Assembly: GCA_019918135.1 (NCBI GenBank)
Contig: WBZZ01000491.1
Span: forward strand, 36,179-100,178
Length of the DNA stretch: 64,000 bases
Direction: 5' to 3'
DNA from: Paulinella micropora
Taxonomy: Eukaryota > Cercozoa > Imbricatea > Euglyphida > Paulinellidae
Position numbers and translations under genes: made by a program. The notes under the pieces are model-generated. The model was not told the DNA's origin and searched no databases. It saw nothing but the letters and a program-made list of their open reading frames with translations. Positions 8,387 through 19,147 of the stretch are shown here, piece by piece. How positions within the stretch are numbered: the stretch's first letter is position 1; every line of letters begins with the position of its first letter.

Positions 8387-10107
8387 TTGCAATATGCGAG
8401 ACTTATTGACATGCTGGTGGAGCTCGGCAAAGATGATGAGTCGGACATGGTCACGTATGAAAAGACGGGCCTAGATGATGTCTCGGAAGAAGACTTAGGC
8501 TTGGATGAGGACAGAGAACCCCTCAAGCAGACTAAGAAGATGTCTGATGAAGATTTCCAAGAGGCGGCGCGGAAAATTTTAGAAGACGGAGTAGGCACGG
8601 AGAGAGAGAAGGAGCTTTTAAAAGCCAAATTGGAGGCGAACAAAGAAATTTTTGATCCTCCATATACAGGTGGTGTCAAGCCTGAGGACTTCACAGCGGT
8701 TATTTACAAAATACCGGGTGCGGAGCCGTCACCGGCACCACGAAGGGCGAACTTGAGTTTACATGAGGCGAAGATAGCGGAGGAGCTAGCAAGACAGTTG
8801 CTCAATGAGGACTTTATTGAGAGATCAACATCTCCAATAGTCTCACAGCCGAGAATAGTGCCGAAGCCAGCTGGGAGGAGAATGGCGCCTGACAGTTAAC
8901 TATGCAGAAGATACTAAGCAGTCAGTACGATGATCTGACAGACGGAGAATTTATGAGAAGGAGGGGACAGAAAGCGGGAGAATATGCATTTTTCTATATC
9001 GATGACATTATCGTATACTCTAACACAATGGAGGAGCATATCGATCATCTGTCCGATACATTCAGGCGCATCGGAGCTTTTGGCCTGAAGTGCAATCTGA
9101 AGAAGTGTCAACTTGCCAAGACGAGTGTGACATATTTAGGGTACGAGATCTCTCATAACCGAGTCTCGATATCTTAGGAGAAGAGGGAGGAGATTATGAA
9201 TCGACCGATACCAAAGAACCGCACTGAATTGCACTCATTCCTTGCGATGGCGCAATACTACAGCCAGTTCATACCCGATTGGGGTGCAACACGTCCTAAG
9301 TTGGAGAGAATGATTGATTTTGGAGACTTTGAGAAGTGGGATGAAGAGGCTTTGCAAGCGTTTCATACGCTCAAAGATCTTATTTACAAAGACCCGAAGG
9401 ATGGAGGACTGGTGTTAACGATGCCCGACTTCACGAAACAATTCGTAGTCGATACAGATGCATCTAAGTTTGCGATTGGGGCTGTATTACAGCAGGAAGA
9501 TGAGGAGAAGAAATTAAGCCCAATCATGTTTATTAGTAGATAGTTGTGTGCAGCGGAGAGAAACTATTGCACAAGGCAAAGAGAGGCGTTGGCGGTGGTA
9601 TGGGCCCTCAAGAGGCTCAGAGAGTATTTGTGGGGAGGACCTCAATTTATTGTTAGAACTGATCATCATAACCTGTTATGGTTGATGAATCATGAACAGA
9701 CGGGACGGCTGGCGCGGTGGCAAGCGTTCTTGTCTTGTTTCGATTTTACAATGGTCCATCTACCGGGGAAGCGAAATGTGGTCGCTGATAGCCTCTCTAG
9801 GCTAGAGTTTAACTCAGAAGTATCGGCGTTGGTGTCCACGGTGGAGATGGAAGACTTGTCCACTGACAAGGTGTATGAGGTCAGCCACATTGAGACGATG
9901 GGGATGGCGAGTGGAGTCCGATATGACCGCACAAGTCTACGGTACAGTCCACAAGGCCCGGATCATGGGATATGTTGTGAGCTACATACTCAGGAGGACG
10001 CTGAGTGGTCCTATGAGGTATATGAGAATGCGAAGGAGAACATAAGAGAGGAAGAGGAGACGCAGGAAGTTTATGCGAGCCTCCTCAAGAGCGGAGAAGT
10101 GACCTAG
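8387..10107 (+). pseudogene. Gypsy pol remnant: reverse transcriptase and RNase H
   Basis: The first part (8387-8899) is the linker before reverse transcriptase, including the conserved LLNEDFIERSTSPIVSQPR-type segment. It stops just where the fingers and first palm motifs should begin, and these have been deleted. A second frame (from 8902) resumes at the catalytic YIDDIIVYS motif and continues through the thumb. In-frame TAG codons occur at 9175-9177, 9541-9543 and 10105-10107. RNase H is recognisable from FVVDTDASKFAIGAVLQQ and the later TDHHNLLWL segment. Together these breaks make the polymerase non-functional. Confidence 0.85.
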
Positions 10108-10289
10108 ACCATGACCCGGAGAGGATCGGGGTAAGGCTAGAAGATGCTACTATCCATATAATAGCCTCGCCTACCGCATGGAGGCAACAACAGGCTCAAA
10201 ATCCGGAGTTTAAAGAACTGATACAGTTATATCAGAACCCGGATGAGCTAAAGATGACGAAAGCGATCAAAGATCAAATGAAGGAGATG

Positions 10290-11430
10290 GGATGGAGAGA
10301 TGGTCTACTGTGATACAAGGGCCTTCACGGTCGCTATGCGTCACAGCCGGACAAATGGCTTTGGGTACCGGAGAGTCTGAGACGATTTATATTTGTCGCA
10401 GCCCACAATTGCCCACTTTTGGCGCATCCGGGTCGACAACGAACTCACATGTTCGTAGCGAGGCGATTCTGGTGGCAGAAGATGAAGGAGGAGATAGATC
10501 AGGCGGTGGATGCATGCATCCCGTGCAAGATAAACAAAACACCGCTTAAGGCAAATTTTGGCCTGATCGGCGAATTTCCTCTTCATGCGGGGATGTTTGA
10601 GTTTAAAAACATTGATCATGTGGGACCTTTCCCAGAATCGAAGGATGGTTACAAATACCTCCTCACGGCTATTGACAGAGCCACCAACTATGTGTGGATC
10701 ATCCCTGTCAAAGACGTTACCGGCAAGACGACGACCGAGGCGCTGATCGATAGGATCATCTCACAGATCGGAGTACCAAGAAAGATATGTTCTGATCGAG
10801 GCTCGGACGTTAATAACGAGGTCATCGACAAACTATCTAAGTATTACGGGATGAAATGGCAATATGTTACTGCCTATAACCCGCGAGCAAATGGTAAAAT
10901 CGAGCGGGTACACAGACCCCTCAAAGCATCGCTACCCCTCAAAGCATCGCTAAAGATGTATTGCACGAAGAAGGAGAATCAAAGAGCATGGGTCGAGGCA
11001 GCACCATCATTTGCGTTTGCAATGAACTGTCTACCCTCTACGGCGTTAGGAGGCTCGAAGAGCTCAATCTCACCATATCAGCTAGTATATGGGCGTGAGC
11101 CTGATATCCCGACTTCGCTCCTTCACCCAAAAGACACTTGGGCGGATGCGGATGAGTTGTTTGGGATGAGACTTAGAGTAAAGATGGAGGCGGAGCAAAT
11201 AGTCAGGGCGCATAGAGAGGCGGAGCGCCGAAAGACGGATGCTGAAGGGGTGCGACAAGCGCACTTGGATCAGATCAAATTCCAGGTCGGGGATATTGTA
11301 CTATTGTACCATCCTCAGGTCCCGAAGGGATCCCCCCGGAGTCAGCTCTAAGCTGTTCACTTATTGGAAAGGACCTTATCAAATCATGGAACAGACGGGA
11401 CCTCTGAACTACAAGAGGTGCAAAATGTGA
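10290..11430 (+). pseudogene. Gypsy integrase remnant
   Basis: The zinc-binding HHCC module spans about 10390-10535 (AHNC...AHPGRQRTH...CIPC). The rve catalytic core has its three acidic residues in AIDRATNYVW (with NIDHVGPF before it), CSDRGSDV and NPRANGKIERVH. An in-frame TGA near 10311 and a frameshift near 11350 interrupt it. A 24-bp block encoding PLKASLPLKASL is duplicated at about 10917-10950. The C-terminal domain includes the GDIVLLYHP segment typical of Gypsy integrases. Confidence 0.85.
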
Positions 11431-12323
11431 ATGTACGAAGGCTGATTAAGTATGATCCTTCTTACTGGAAGATGAATCCGTTGAGGAGGCGTTAAAACGG
11501 ATGAAAGATGATTTCAAAGAGGATTTCAAAGAGGTGCCGCCCATCCACAAGGAGGCTGGCATAGACTAAGAAGATGCTTATCGGGCACCGATAGCTGAGA
11601 AGGAGGAGAGTGAGGTTGGCAGTAAGGAAAAGACTGACCGCATAAGCGCGGTGGGGACTCAATCTAAACCTCCGCGAGAGCACGGTGGAAAGAAGGAAAA
11701 GATCACAGAGGCGCAGCTAAGGAGAGCGCGGAATGATCTTATCAACGACCAACCGAGGAAGGTGATGAGGTCAATGAGATCAAAGGACGTCCACCCAGGA
11801 GGAGGAAGGGACGGACACTGACCCAAACGCGGGCAGTGTTGAGATTGTCCATGAGCGATGGAAGGAAGGCGACGAGATAGCAACCAGCGCATGGGTGAAA
11901 GACGCTTTTTATCTGATGAGACCAGCAGAACAACATGTTGCTGACGACACTCTCTCAGACTTATACTTGATGCGGGTCGTGGCAGTTTCACGAAAAACGT
12001 TTGTCACACGGGCACTCAAAATATTATCAGCCGCAAAAATGGTACAACCGATACTCCAGTTCTGGAGAAGTATGGACCCGGTTGAGGATCCAAAGGCAAG
12101 ACATTATCTGCCAGTATATAAAGACGCAAAAAGTCTCCGAGACATGGAATGATACAATTACTCCCAGAGACAAGGATTACACTGCGTGGACCATTCAGAC
12201 ACTGCCAAGAGGAGTGCTTGACGTCCCTTTTGACCTATCGCTGGGGGGAATCCCTAACAAGATCTGGGACATTCTCGAGCAGTCAAAGTTCGATCTGACT
12301 TTTGTTGGTGGCCCTCCACCAGG
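11431..12323 (+). pseudogene. Gypsy 3' region, reading frame split by a 38.5-kb insertion
   Basis: This is degenerate coding-like sequence after the integrase. The frame open at 12001-12323 encodes a Trp-rich, charged segment without a recognised domain. At the CCAGG target site (12319-12323) it runs into the LTR. The same codon phase continues after the right LTR at 50858 for eleven more codons to a TAA at 50894-50896, ending in a basic cluster. This split gene shows the host sequence before insertion. Confidence 0.65.
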
Positions 12324-12563
12324 TATTGACTTACGATATACCGAAGAATGACTTTAATGATTATACTTTACCCAACAGTAACGGATGACTAAAACGATTG
12401 GTAGGTATTAATAACAGAACAATAACTGGACCCACTTAATGGGGGCAGATATACCCACTCGGTCCATTAAGGTGGATTGGCATTAGTTATTCTGATAGGG
12501 GATCTAACCGCATAACCCGGTTAAATACATGGATATATTAGTTACCAAATCTATAGTCTAACA
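12324..12563 (-). repeat. LTR, copy next to the polypurine tract (3' LTR)
   Basis: The 240-bp repeat begins TGTTAGACTATAG on the minus strand. It matches the copy at 50618-50857 without indels and with two substitutions. The outer flank is CCAGG. Confidence 0.85.
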
Positions 12564-12571
12564 CTCCCTCT
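12564..12571 (-). other. polypurine tract
   Basis: AGAGGGAG on the minus strand abuts the TGTTAG start of the LTR, the position and composition of a plus-strand-priming polypurine tract. The other LTR copy lacks it, which sets the element's orientation. Confidence 0.6.
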
Positions 12572-14059
12572 GATTACTTTAGATTGGTACAAACTGTGAC
12601 ATAATTAAAGATAATCCTTAAGCCTGTGGAAATATGTATTAGCATAAAAATGATGGAAATTAAATTAATATTACACCTATCGATTATTCACTCCCTCTCC
12701 TCTCGTAGAAGTAGATACATCGGCTCTGCTAACAGGGATGTCCCATTCAGAGCTATGCCCCGGCCCATAGCGCAATACGTGTGACTCACGTACTGTAGTC
12801 CTGTAATAGCAGTGTGACGTAGGTAGTAGAGCGCTCGCACCCCTCAGTGCTATCCCTTAATCTAGCTACCTTATACTGCCTTCCCAGAAACTTATTATTT
12901 CTAACTTACTTCAAGGGGAGACTCTAACTGAATGAAATATCATGTTATAATACTATCATATGCAATGAGTTGATCCCAGTTGATATAAATTTGAAAAATA
13001 TGCACTAATAGCCATAAACATAGAATATGTAATCACATACATGATTTAAATAGTTAAATATCGGGGAAATATCAACCCGATTAGCATTGTCTGGAACGCA
13101 TTGTCTGGGTCCCTGCAAGGTTGTCAAAACATAAAACATAAAAATGAGCGTAAATTTTGCGTGAAATTCGCAAACCCGCATATACCCGTCTGCACACACC
13201 AATACAACCTCATGCAATGAGACATGCACAGAAACGAGAATAAACGCACATATTTATGATGCACATACGATAATGCAATAAAAACAGGTATAATTACTTA
13301 ATATGTGACCGGGCAAATATGACTTATATACAATACACATGACAGGTAAAGATATCGCTGGATAGCAGCAAAACAAACATGCTGGGCCTCCACAGCCTAT
13401 ACGCAGTTATGAACATGCCGGTTCCGCTACCTGAAGCACCTGCGGGTAAGATGTATGTAGTCATAGCATATAGATAAACATGTAACCATGAGAAACAAGA
13501 TATGACAACACCATCCTGAAATAATTCTGTATAGACGCGCAGCATTACCGACATTACAACAGAAAACATCAACATGAAGATAATAACATTAAAGGTTACA
13601 TTTTAACATTAATTATCTATTACATCTGACGGTTGTCATAGGATACAAGCATATACCGAGAAATATGAGCGATCCGATCACATCGACAACTATGTCTACC
13701 ATTTAGTTGCGCTAACAAAATTATAACCATAGTTCAAAGCTCCCTGGTGGCCTCATTGGGTCTACTTAGTTTACAATCTATATGTCTGGTCATAACTATT
13801 ACTTTTAACTATTATCATGACATTAACTTCGATTAAGTCTATATAGCAAAGTAGATCATCGACACATGCGATATAATTTATGTAACATGTATAAACTTCT
13901 AATGTCGCAATAACAGCAGTGGCTCTCTCTCCCCCTCGCTTTTCGGAGTTTCATGTAGCAAAAGTGAGTTTAGTTGATAAATATTTAGACATTAAAGGAG
14001 ACAAGAGCAAAATACACAATCAATCAACAGCCGTATGCAGAGTGAACGACTGCAGCAGT
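12572..14059. other. AT-rich non-coding sequence
   Basis: About 1.5 kb of AT-rich DNA lies between the LTR and the Polinton block. Open frames are short and lack protein-like composition. I see no recognisable gene, RNA gene or repeat, so it may be decayed Copia interior or other transposon debris. Confidence 0.5.
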
Positions 14060-14084
14060 ATACATACATACATACATACATACA
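14060..14084. repeat. CATA tetranucleotide microsatellite at the Polinton boundary
   Basis: Five to six CATA units sit exactly where homology to the right-hand copy of the fibre-like gene (41163-42385) stops. It is the junction at which the left Polinton copy is truncated. Confidence 0.7.
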
Positions 14085-14290
14085 GACGATTTTGTTCCTG
14101 TTTTTGTCCATATCCTAGTATTAATTGTATATGGAAAGATTTCCTGTAAAACTGGTGTTAATTGACCTACTACTGCTTCGCCAAAAGCGGTTTTTGAATT
14201 ATTTGTTTCAATATCACCATCATATCCAACTTTGACATTTATAAATTCTCCGTCAGGATTTTCTGCGATTAAGTTTTTCTGGTGGGGCAT
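14085..14290 (-). pseudogene. fibre-like structural protein, N-terminal fragment (left copy)
   Basis: About 65 residues match the start of the gene at 41163-42385 with high similarity (for example NLIAENPDGEFINVKVGYDG). The left copy keeps the ATG that the right copy lost, then runs into the CATA microsatellite and is cut off. Role unknown; probably a virion surface protein by position after the major capsid gene. Confidence 0.65.
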
Positions 14291-14347
14291 CTCTTATATA
14301 TAACAAAAAAAAAATATTTGATCTATTAATTTTTTTTAGAATTGCGT

Positions 14348-14434
14348 GATATTTTAGAATTGCGCTTCTATCTGGCTAATCGCCAGATTTCTCGCTATGG
14401 ATCCAACTTGTTGAATCTATAATCTCAAACATCG
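14348..14434 (-). repeat. gene-border hairpin, 5' type, degenerate (left fibre-like gene)
   Basis: GATATTTTAGAAT begins on the gene side and AAACATCG ends on the far side. The right arm has decayed, and an inner ATCTGGC/GCCAGAT hairpin is present in the loop. Confidence 0.55.
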
Positions 14435-14456
14435 TTTTTTTATTTATTATTTTTCA

Positions 14457-14515
14457 CGATTTTTATCAACAAACGAGAATGAGTGAAACGAATGAAAGTG
14501 TAGTTGATAAATATC
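14457..14515 (-). repeat. gene-border hairpin, 3' type (left major capsid gene)
   Basis: Arms ATCAAC/GTTGAT enclose a GAATGAG-containing loop. On the minus strand the hairpin starts inside the TGA stop codon of the capsid gene. Confidence 0.7.
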
Positions 14516-15960
14516 AACTCATCAAAATTTCAACTCCCTTAACAAGCACACTACGTTGAAGAATGGCGAATGTGTAATGGTTAAGATTAGTTATGCCTAC
14601 ACCACTCGCATCATTACCTGTAGTTAAAACGAATTCATATCGCCTCTCAGTGTCTAGGCTTAAACCGCTCACCTCCTAGCCGTCTGTGTCCTTATCGCAC
14701 AGCGGGCGGTTATTGTCCCAAGTATCTACGTGGAACCAGTTGTAATGATAAACATCGCTGTTTAGGATAGCACTTCCTTTCAACTTATCCTTCAAAATCA
14801 TATAGTCCTCATTTTCCTTTGTGTCAATATCAAACTGCTGGAGACGAGAGCCGTCAAGGGTTGAATAGTATTTTAAAAACTTTACGCCAGATCTGTTGTC
14901 GTTATCAAAAGAAATATTAGCACTCTCAGTGAAATGAAAGGCTGAAGTATAAATACGACGAATTCTTTCACCCTGCGAGCGGTTCATCTTCATAACATAG
15001 TTCTGTTGGTTTGTTTGAAGACTTTGCTTCCAAGCAATAGGATACTCAATCTTAAATGGAAAGCCTTCACCGCAATCTTTTGTTGGACACCGAGGATGAC
15101 ATTTGGGTCAGTCTCAACAGCAAGGAATAGATTTAGGTTAGAGACGATAGCACCAGCGGTCGTAGCGGCAGCGCCAGTGGAAATAGAACTTACATCAGTG
15201 CCATAGAATGAAGAGCGGTTGGTTTCAGCCCACACAATCCGCATATCCAAAATTTCATTAAATCCAATAGTCTTATCCAGTTCAAAAATAGTGCCAAACA
15301 GCATACCCAAAGGAAACTTAACATTAATAACAGGAGAGGCACCATTGTTAGTTCCACCTTCAAAATACTTAGCCTCCTCAAAAGGAACATTAACCAAACT
15401 ATAATCACCCGCAGTGCTATCGGCGAGAGCGGTATCATTATTACGGCGGGCATTAACAAGTGGCACTTTGTAATATCCTTGAACTGCAGCGACCAATCCT
15501 GCAGTATTGCCTGCAGCAGTAATTGCCGCTCTTGCCGCTACGGTTCCAATTTCAACTTTTCCAGCATTACCAGCACCATGGTTTTCAAGTGCCATAAATT
15601 TTTCATATTTAATCTCGGGTTTCCAAATCATCTTAGTGTAATTACCCACATGTTGAAGATTACACAGATACTGCCCGCTTCGGCTTCGCAATTCAATAGT
15701 TTTAATTATAGACAGACAATCCATATAGATACGATTGTAGCGACCAGCACCACCTGCAGCAGACGGAGTGTAAGTAAATCGCAACACACTCCTCGCAAGG
15801 TTCAAAGGACGAGTAGGAATTTCAAAGGTGTTTTCCATACCACCAGCAGTAGTAAGTGCGACAGGTTGCGAGCCTTCACGAGTGGTAAGTTTAGTTAATT
15901 CATACTTACCAGCAGTTCCTTAGTCTGATGGACTAGTTCTCCTCCGTATTGGACAGGCAT
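14514..15960 (-). pseudogene. Polinton major capsid protein (left copy), broken
   Basis: This is the double-jelly-roll major capsid protein that forms the icosahedral shell. It aligns throughout with the right copy (39582-41096): the N-terminal MPVQYGGEL, the RPLNLARSVLRFTY segment, the NLFLAVETDPNV segment, and the C-terminal YHYNWFHVDTWDNNRPL region. Frameshifts near 15840-15900 and near 14990, and an in-frame TAG at 14676-14678, inactivate it. Similarity to the right copy is roughly half of residues, much lower than for the adjacent penton-like gene, which suggests the two genes have different histories. Confidence 0.8.
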
Positions 15961-16050
15961 TTTTTGTTTTGTTTTTGAAGTAGTGTAAATTAACTAATTC
16001 ACCAGAATATATAATAGTATAGAAAAAAAATAAATAATTCTAAAATTACC

Positions 16051-16863
16051 CTACCGCGATTTCAACAAATTGAAGAATAAATTAAATAAACTAAAATAAT
16101 TAGTTTCACGATAAACAAGTAATGTCATAACGACTCCCAAACCATTAAGATTAATCGCTTGGTCGTTTTCGTCCGTCAAGTAAAATCTAAATAAATTGTT
16201 TGAATTAGCGGACAATGTTTTACCATACTCAGACCCGCTTCCATCATAGATAACAGACCCAAAATGAATTTCGTTGGCTGTGTATATTTCTTGAAGCACA
16301 TGATTATCACCTTCATTCACCAAATCAGATTGAAGATACAGAGTTTTTTCACCAGTTAAAATAATTACATTTGGCGATTTAATAAAATCATTAGCGAAGA
16401 AATATGTTGAGTTTCTATCAAACCCCATTACCTCGTGAATACGGGTATCACCATCAAATATAAACCGCGGTTGAATACCTCCGTTATTTGAAACACTGAA
16501 TGTTAATTTGCCATCCTCCGCTTCTGTGTTTGTATTGTTGCTTGAGACAACATAAGTATAGTCATTCGGACTTTCTGTCGTCAATATCTCAGATAAATGA
16601 TTTTTTTAATTGTTCATTGTGTAGTTTCCCTCGGGTATTGTAATTAAAGCCTCATACCCGTCTTCGGATAATGTAAAAGTATTATATGGAGAGGCAACTG
16701 AATAATACGACTTCGGCACATAACTATGAAGAATTTTACAATGTGTGGGATTGTCTAGCCCCTTCATATTGACTTCGTGTGTAAAGTCGCTGTCTGTTCC
16801 AGTTATTCTATTTTTACTATTTATGTAATAGATACCAGAACTTTTTCCTCCCTTGTAATCCAT
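16051..16863 (-). pseudogene. Polinton penton-like minor capsid protein (left copy), frameshifted
   Basis: About 270 codons are nearly colinear with the intact gene at 38682-39494, with roughly 90% identical residues. The protein would occupy the fivefold vertices. A frameshift in a poly-T stretch at about 16595-16605 separates the first 86 residues from the rest. The start is the ATG at 16863 immediately after the hairpin; a longer upstream frame only reads through the hairpin. Confidence 0.78.
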
Positions 16864-16913
16864 GATATTTAGAATTGCGCTTCGTGCTCCGCACTCGCTT
16901 ATTCTAAACATCG
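16864..16913 (-). repeat. gene-border hairpin, 5' type (left penton-like gene)
   Basis: The arms are TTTAGAAT/ATTCTAAA with an inner GTGCGGAGCAC stem. It ends directly at the ATG and is almost identical to the hairpin before the right copy (38630-38681). Confidence 0.8.
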
Positions 16914-16970
16914 TTTTTTTCTTTTTCAAAAAATTAATGCTTATTGTAATCCTTAAAAGTGCGTAGCCCC

Positions 16971-17006
16971 CGATGTTTGTTGAAGACGTAGTCTGAAACA
17001 AATATC
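16971..17006 (-). repeat. gene-border hairpin, 3' type (left protease gene)
   Basis: The 36-nt hairpin starts within the protease TGA stop. It is identical base for base to the hairpins after the unrelated small gene at 20304-20339 and 28400-28435. Confidence 0.85.
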
Positions 17007-17778
17007 AAATATATGTATCAAAACTACCATAACCATTCTGTGCTTTTAATTTTTCCGCTTCTTCTTCTTTCAAGTCTGTGAAACCACTGGCGAATTTGAA
17101 TTTAATTCCTTTTGCCCGCTCCATTAGAAACCTCATACTATGCCAACCACACATGTCTGAGGTGTCTGATTGTTGTTTTACTTGATTGACCTTCATTAAT
17201 AAATAACTATCTGGGTGGCTTTTATCTATTAGTTGTTCCATTTGTTGTTGAAAGTTTTCAGTTGGCTCGTAAAGTGCTAAAGGGTCATACACTTCAACAC
17301 TCCGGTCTTTATCTAGACTTACAAAAACACTAATCCAATGGGACCCCGCTTGTTTGTGATTATCCAAGTTCATAATAAATCCGTATCGCTTTCTGCTTCC
17401 GGGCTTCAACTTGTAGATTTCATCACAGGTTATCGCTCCGAGATACCATCCATATTTTTTCATTATGTCATCTATTTCATTAGTCATTAGTCCACGACCC
17501 TCGCCCTGCTGTTGCTCGTCTGTCTGTAGTTGCTCTGGCTGTGGCTCCTCTGGCTGTGGCTCCTCTGGCTGTGGCACCTCTGGCTGTGGCTCCGCAGAAC
17601 TTGTGCTCGAGGGTGGTGCTACATCTGTTGGTTGTGTCTCCGCTGGTTGTGGATTTGTCATTTCAAATATAAGTTGTTTAGCATCTGTTGAAGTTTCAAA
17701 AAGTGGTTGGTCTATTGGTGATAGAGTGCTATTTACAGGAGTTTTTTTTTTCATTCTTTTTGCTTTTATTTTTAGCAA
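17005..17778 (-). CDS. adenain-like cysteine protease (left copy)
   Basis: The 257-residue protein is of the adenovirus protease/Ulp1 (C5/C48) type that matures virion proteins. Residues 40-95 are a Pro/Glu/Gln repeat linker, and the catalytic domain follows. H147 lies in GSHWISVF, D165 in VEVYDPL and C210 in DMCGWHSMRF, with Gln residues at 202-203 where the oxyanion Gln is expected. The frame is intact with all catalytic residues, unlike the right copy. The start overlaps the end of the preceding gene by about 50 nt; an internal ATG at residue 9 would reduce that. Confidence 0.8.
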   Translation of the reverse strand: MLKIKAKRMKKKTPVNSTLSPIDQPLFETSTDAKQLIFEMTNPQPAETQPTDVAPPSSTSSAEPQPEVPQPEEPQPEEPQPEQLQTDEQQQGEGRGLMTNEIDDIMKKYGWYLGAITCDEIYKLKPGSRKRYGFIMNLDNHKQAGSHWISVFVSLDKDRSVEVYDPLALYEPTENFQQQMEQLIDKSHPDSYLLMKVNQVKQQSDTSDMCGWHSMRFLMERAKGIKFKFASGFTDLKEEEAEKLKAQNGYGSFDTYI

Positions 17779-18725
17779 TCATTTTTGTTGTCAATTCTTC
17801 TAGTTTATTCCATCCATCTTCTGCAGATGATATGTTTTCAGTGATTTTTTGTGTGTAGAACCATCTCTTTAAACTAGTGGCGTAGTCGTTTGAACCTTTG
17901 TTTTTTATGATAGGGATATTAATGCCTGCTTTTTGAAGGTGGTTTATTATTATATGATTTTTCATTTTTTTAGTACTACGCCAATTTAATCTCGTTTTCT
18001 CAGAGAACATTTCATCAATAATTCTTCGTCTCTTTTCTTCTTCCAAATCTTTTGCTTGTTTATCTACTTTGTCAGTTATATCAGTTATTTTTGGGGAAGA
18101 TGTAGTTGCTGTTTTCTTTGGCTTATTTATCGTTGAAGGGGGATTTGGTTTCGCTATAATCGGCGGTGCAGCTTGTGCTGTCAATAACCCCTGTCTATGT
18201 AGTCGTTCAGCAGTTAGTTATTGAATAAGTCGTTGTTCCTTCTTCTGTTCCCTATCCTTTTCTTCCTGTCTTTCCTTAATCTCCGCCAGTTCTCTTTTAT
18301 GTTCCCTATCCATTATATCTTGTCTTTCCTTAGCATCGGCTATGTCTTTTCTTTCTTGCCTCTTCTTTTCCTCTTCTAAATCCTCCCGTGCTGTCTTTTC
18401 TGTTTTCTCTATAGCCTCAATACCCTCATACTTTTCCTTTCTGAGTTTGTCTAAGTGGTCTTGAATTGCTGTTCTCGTATTCTGTTCAATCTCTGACAGG
18501 CTCTGGACTTTTCTTAAATCCTCCTTTTTGGTAGTTCGCTTTGCTTAAGTATTTCATAGAAAGTTTAACAATTTGAAGTGTGCTCATATCATTTGTTTTC
18601 TTACCGAAATTAAGATGATATTTTTTTACCCTTTTGGATAATGTAAGGCCTCCCGCTCTTATTTCTATAAACCCGCGGTGGTCTTACCTTAATAGGCTTC
18701 CTTTTTTTTTGGTTTTAGCAACCAT
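17729..18725 (-). pseudogene. coiled-coil virion-associated protein (left copy), broken
   Basis: This is a long charged coiled coil (EKxxREDLEEEKRQERKDIADAKERQ-type heptads at about 18240-18480) with a Pro/Lys-rich middle and a globular C-terminal part. The N terminus begins MVAKTKKKG at 18725. At least one frameshift near 18690 and in-frame TAA codons near 18220 and 18540 interrupt it. The matching right gene is at 36464-37616. The central coil is clearly homologous, but the C-terminal portions differ. Function unknown; its position between the core protein and the protease suggests a core or scaffold protein. Confidence 0.55.
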
Positions 18726-18776
18726 TGTATATTAACAAAAAATATTTCCACATAATTTCAAACAAAATATCATCAT

Positions 18777-19109
18777 TTAAAATTTTAGTGCCCCGCATCC
18801 TCTCTGCTTTTTCTTGCCATATCCGAGTTTTGAAGCGGTAGCTTGGACAGACCCAGCATAAGGCACTCCAATACTGCTTAAGGCTCCCGCAGTTCTAGAA
18901 ATTACTTTGTTATCACGAAGGAATTTATTAACAGCCAAGGCCGTTTTCCCCACTTTTTGCCAGTTAATTTTACCGCCAGCCTGTCCCTTGCCTCCTTGCT
19001 TCTTCTTACGACCAGTTTTCTTTTTGCCTCCAGCCATATTTGTGCTTGAGTTAATGGTTCGTTTACCGATTGTTGGAATGACTTCAACACGAGTTGTTTT
19101 CACTACCAT
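18777..19109 (-). CDS. basic Gly/Lys-rich virion core protein (left copy)
   Basis: The 110-residue protein has a Lys/Gly-rich segment (residues about 25-50), then a conserved stretch WQKVGKTALAVNKFLRDN and an Ala/Gly-rich small-residue tail. Such short basic proteins in Polintons and adintoviruses are compared with adenovirus core peptides that condense DNA or act on membranes. The right copy at 36005-36313 is nearly identical over the last 65 residues and unrelated at the N terminus. The frame is intact. Confidence 0.65.
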   Translation of the reverse strand: MVVKTTRVEVIPTIGKRTINSSTNMAGGKKKTGRKKKQGGKGQAGGKINWQKVGKTALAVNKFLRDNKVISRTAGALSSIGVPYAGSVQATASKLGYGKKKQRGCGALKF

Positions 19110-19147
19110 TATACTATGAAAAAATATTTAAAAATCAAATAATTATT

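Larger units (their letters stand above)
8387..12323 (+). mobile_element. decayed Gypsy-like LTR retrotransposon, 5'-truncated
   Basis: The order is reverse transcriptase, RNase H, then integrase on the plus strand, the Gypsy (Metaviridae) order. The 5' LTR, gag and protease are missing, and the foldback element sits where they should be. In-frame stops and frameshifts show it is dead. Its last reading frame is cut at 12323 by the Copia-like insertion and resumes at 50858. Confidence 0.85.

Noticed and set aside
8897-10107. Recoded TAG (read-through or altered genetic code) in the Gypsy pol frame
   Set aside because: Three TAGs interrupt one frame, but TAA, TGA, deletions and frameshifts also occur, and TAG is used as a normal final stop elsewhere, so decay is the simpler reading.
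12572-14059. Genes or RNA genes in the AT-rich stretch after the LTR
   Set aside because: Frames are short and compositionally random; no tRNA-like cloverleaf or other structure could be supported by eye.
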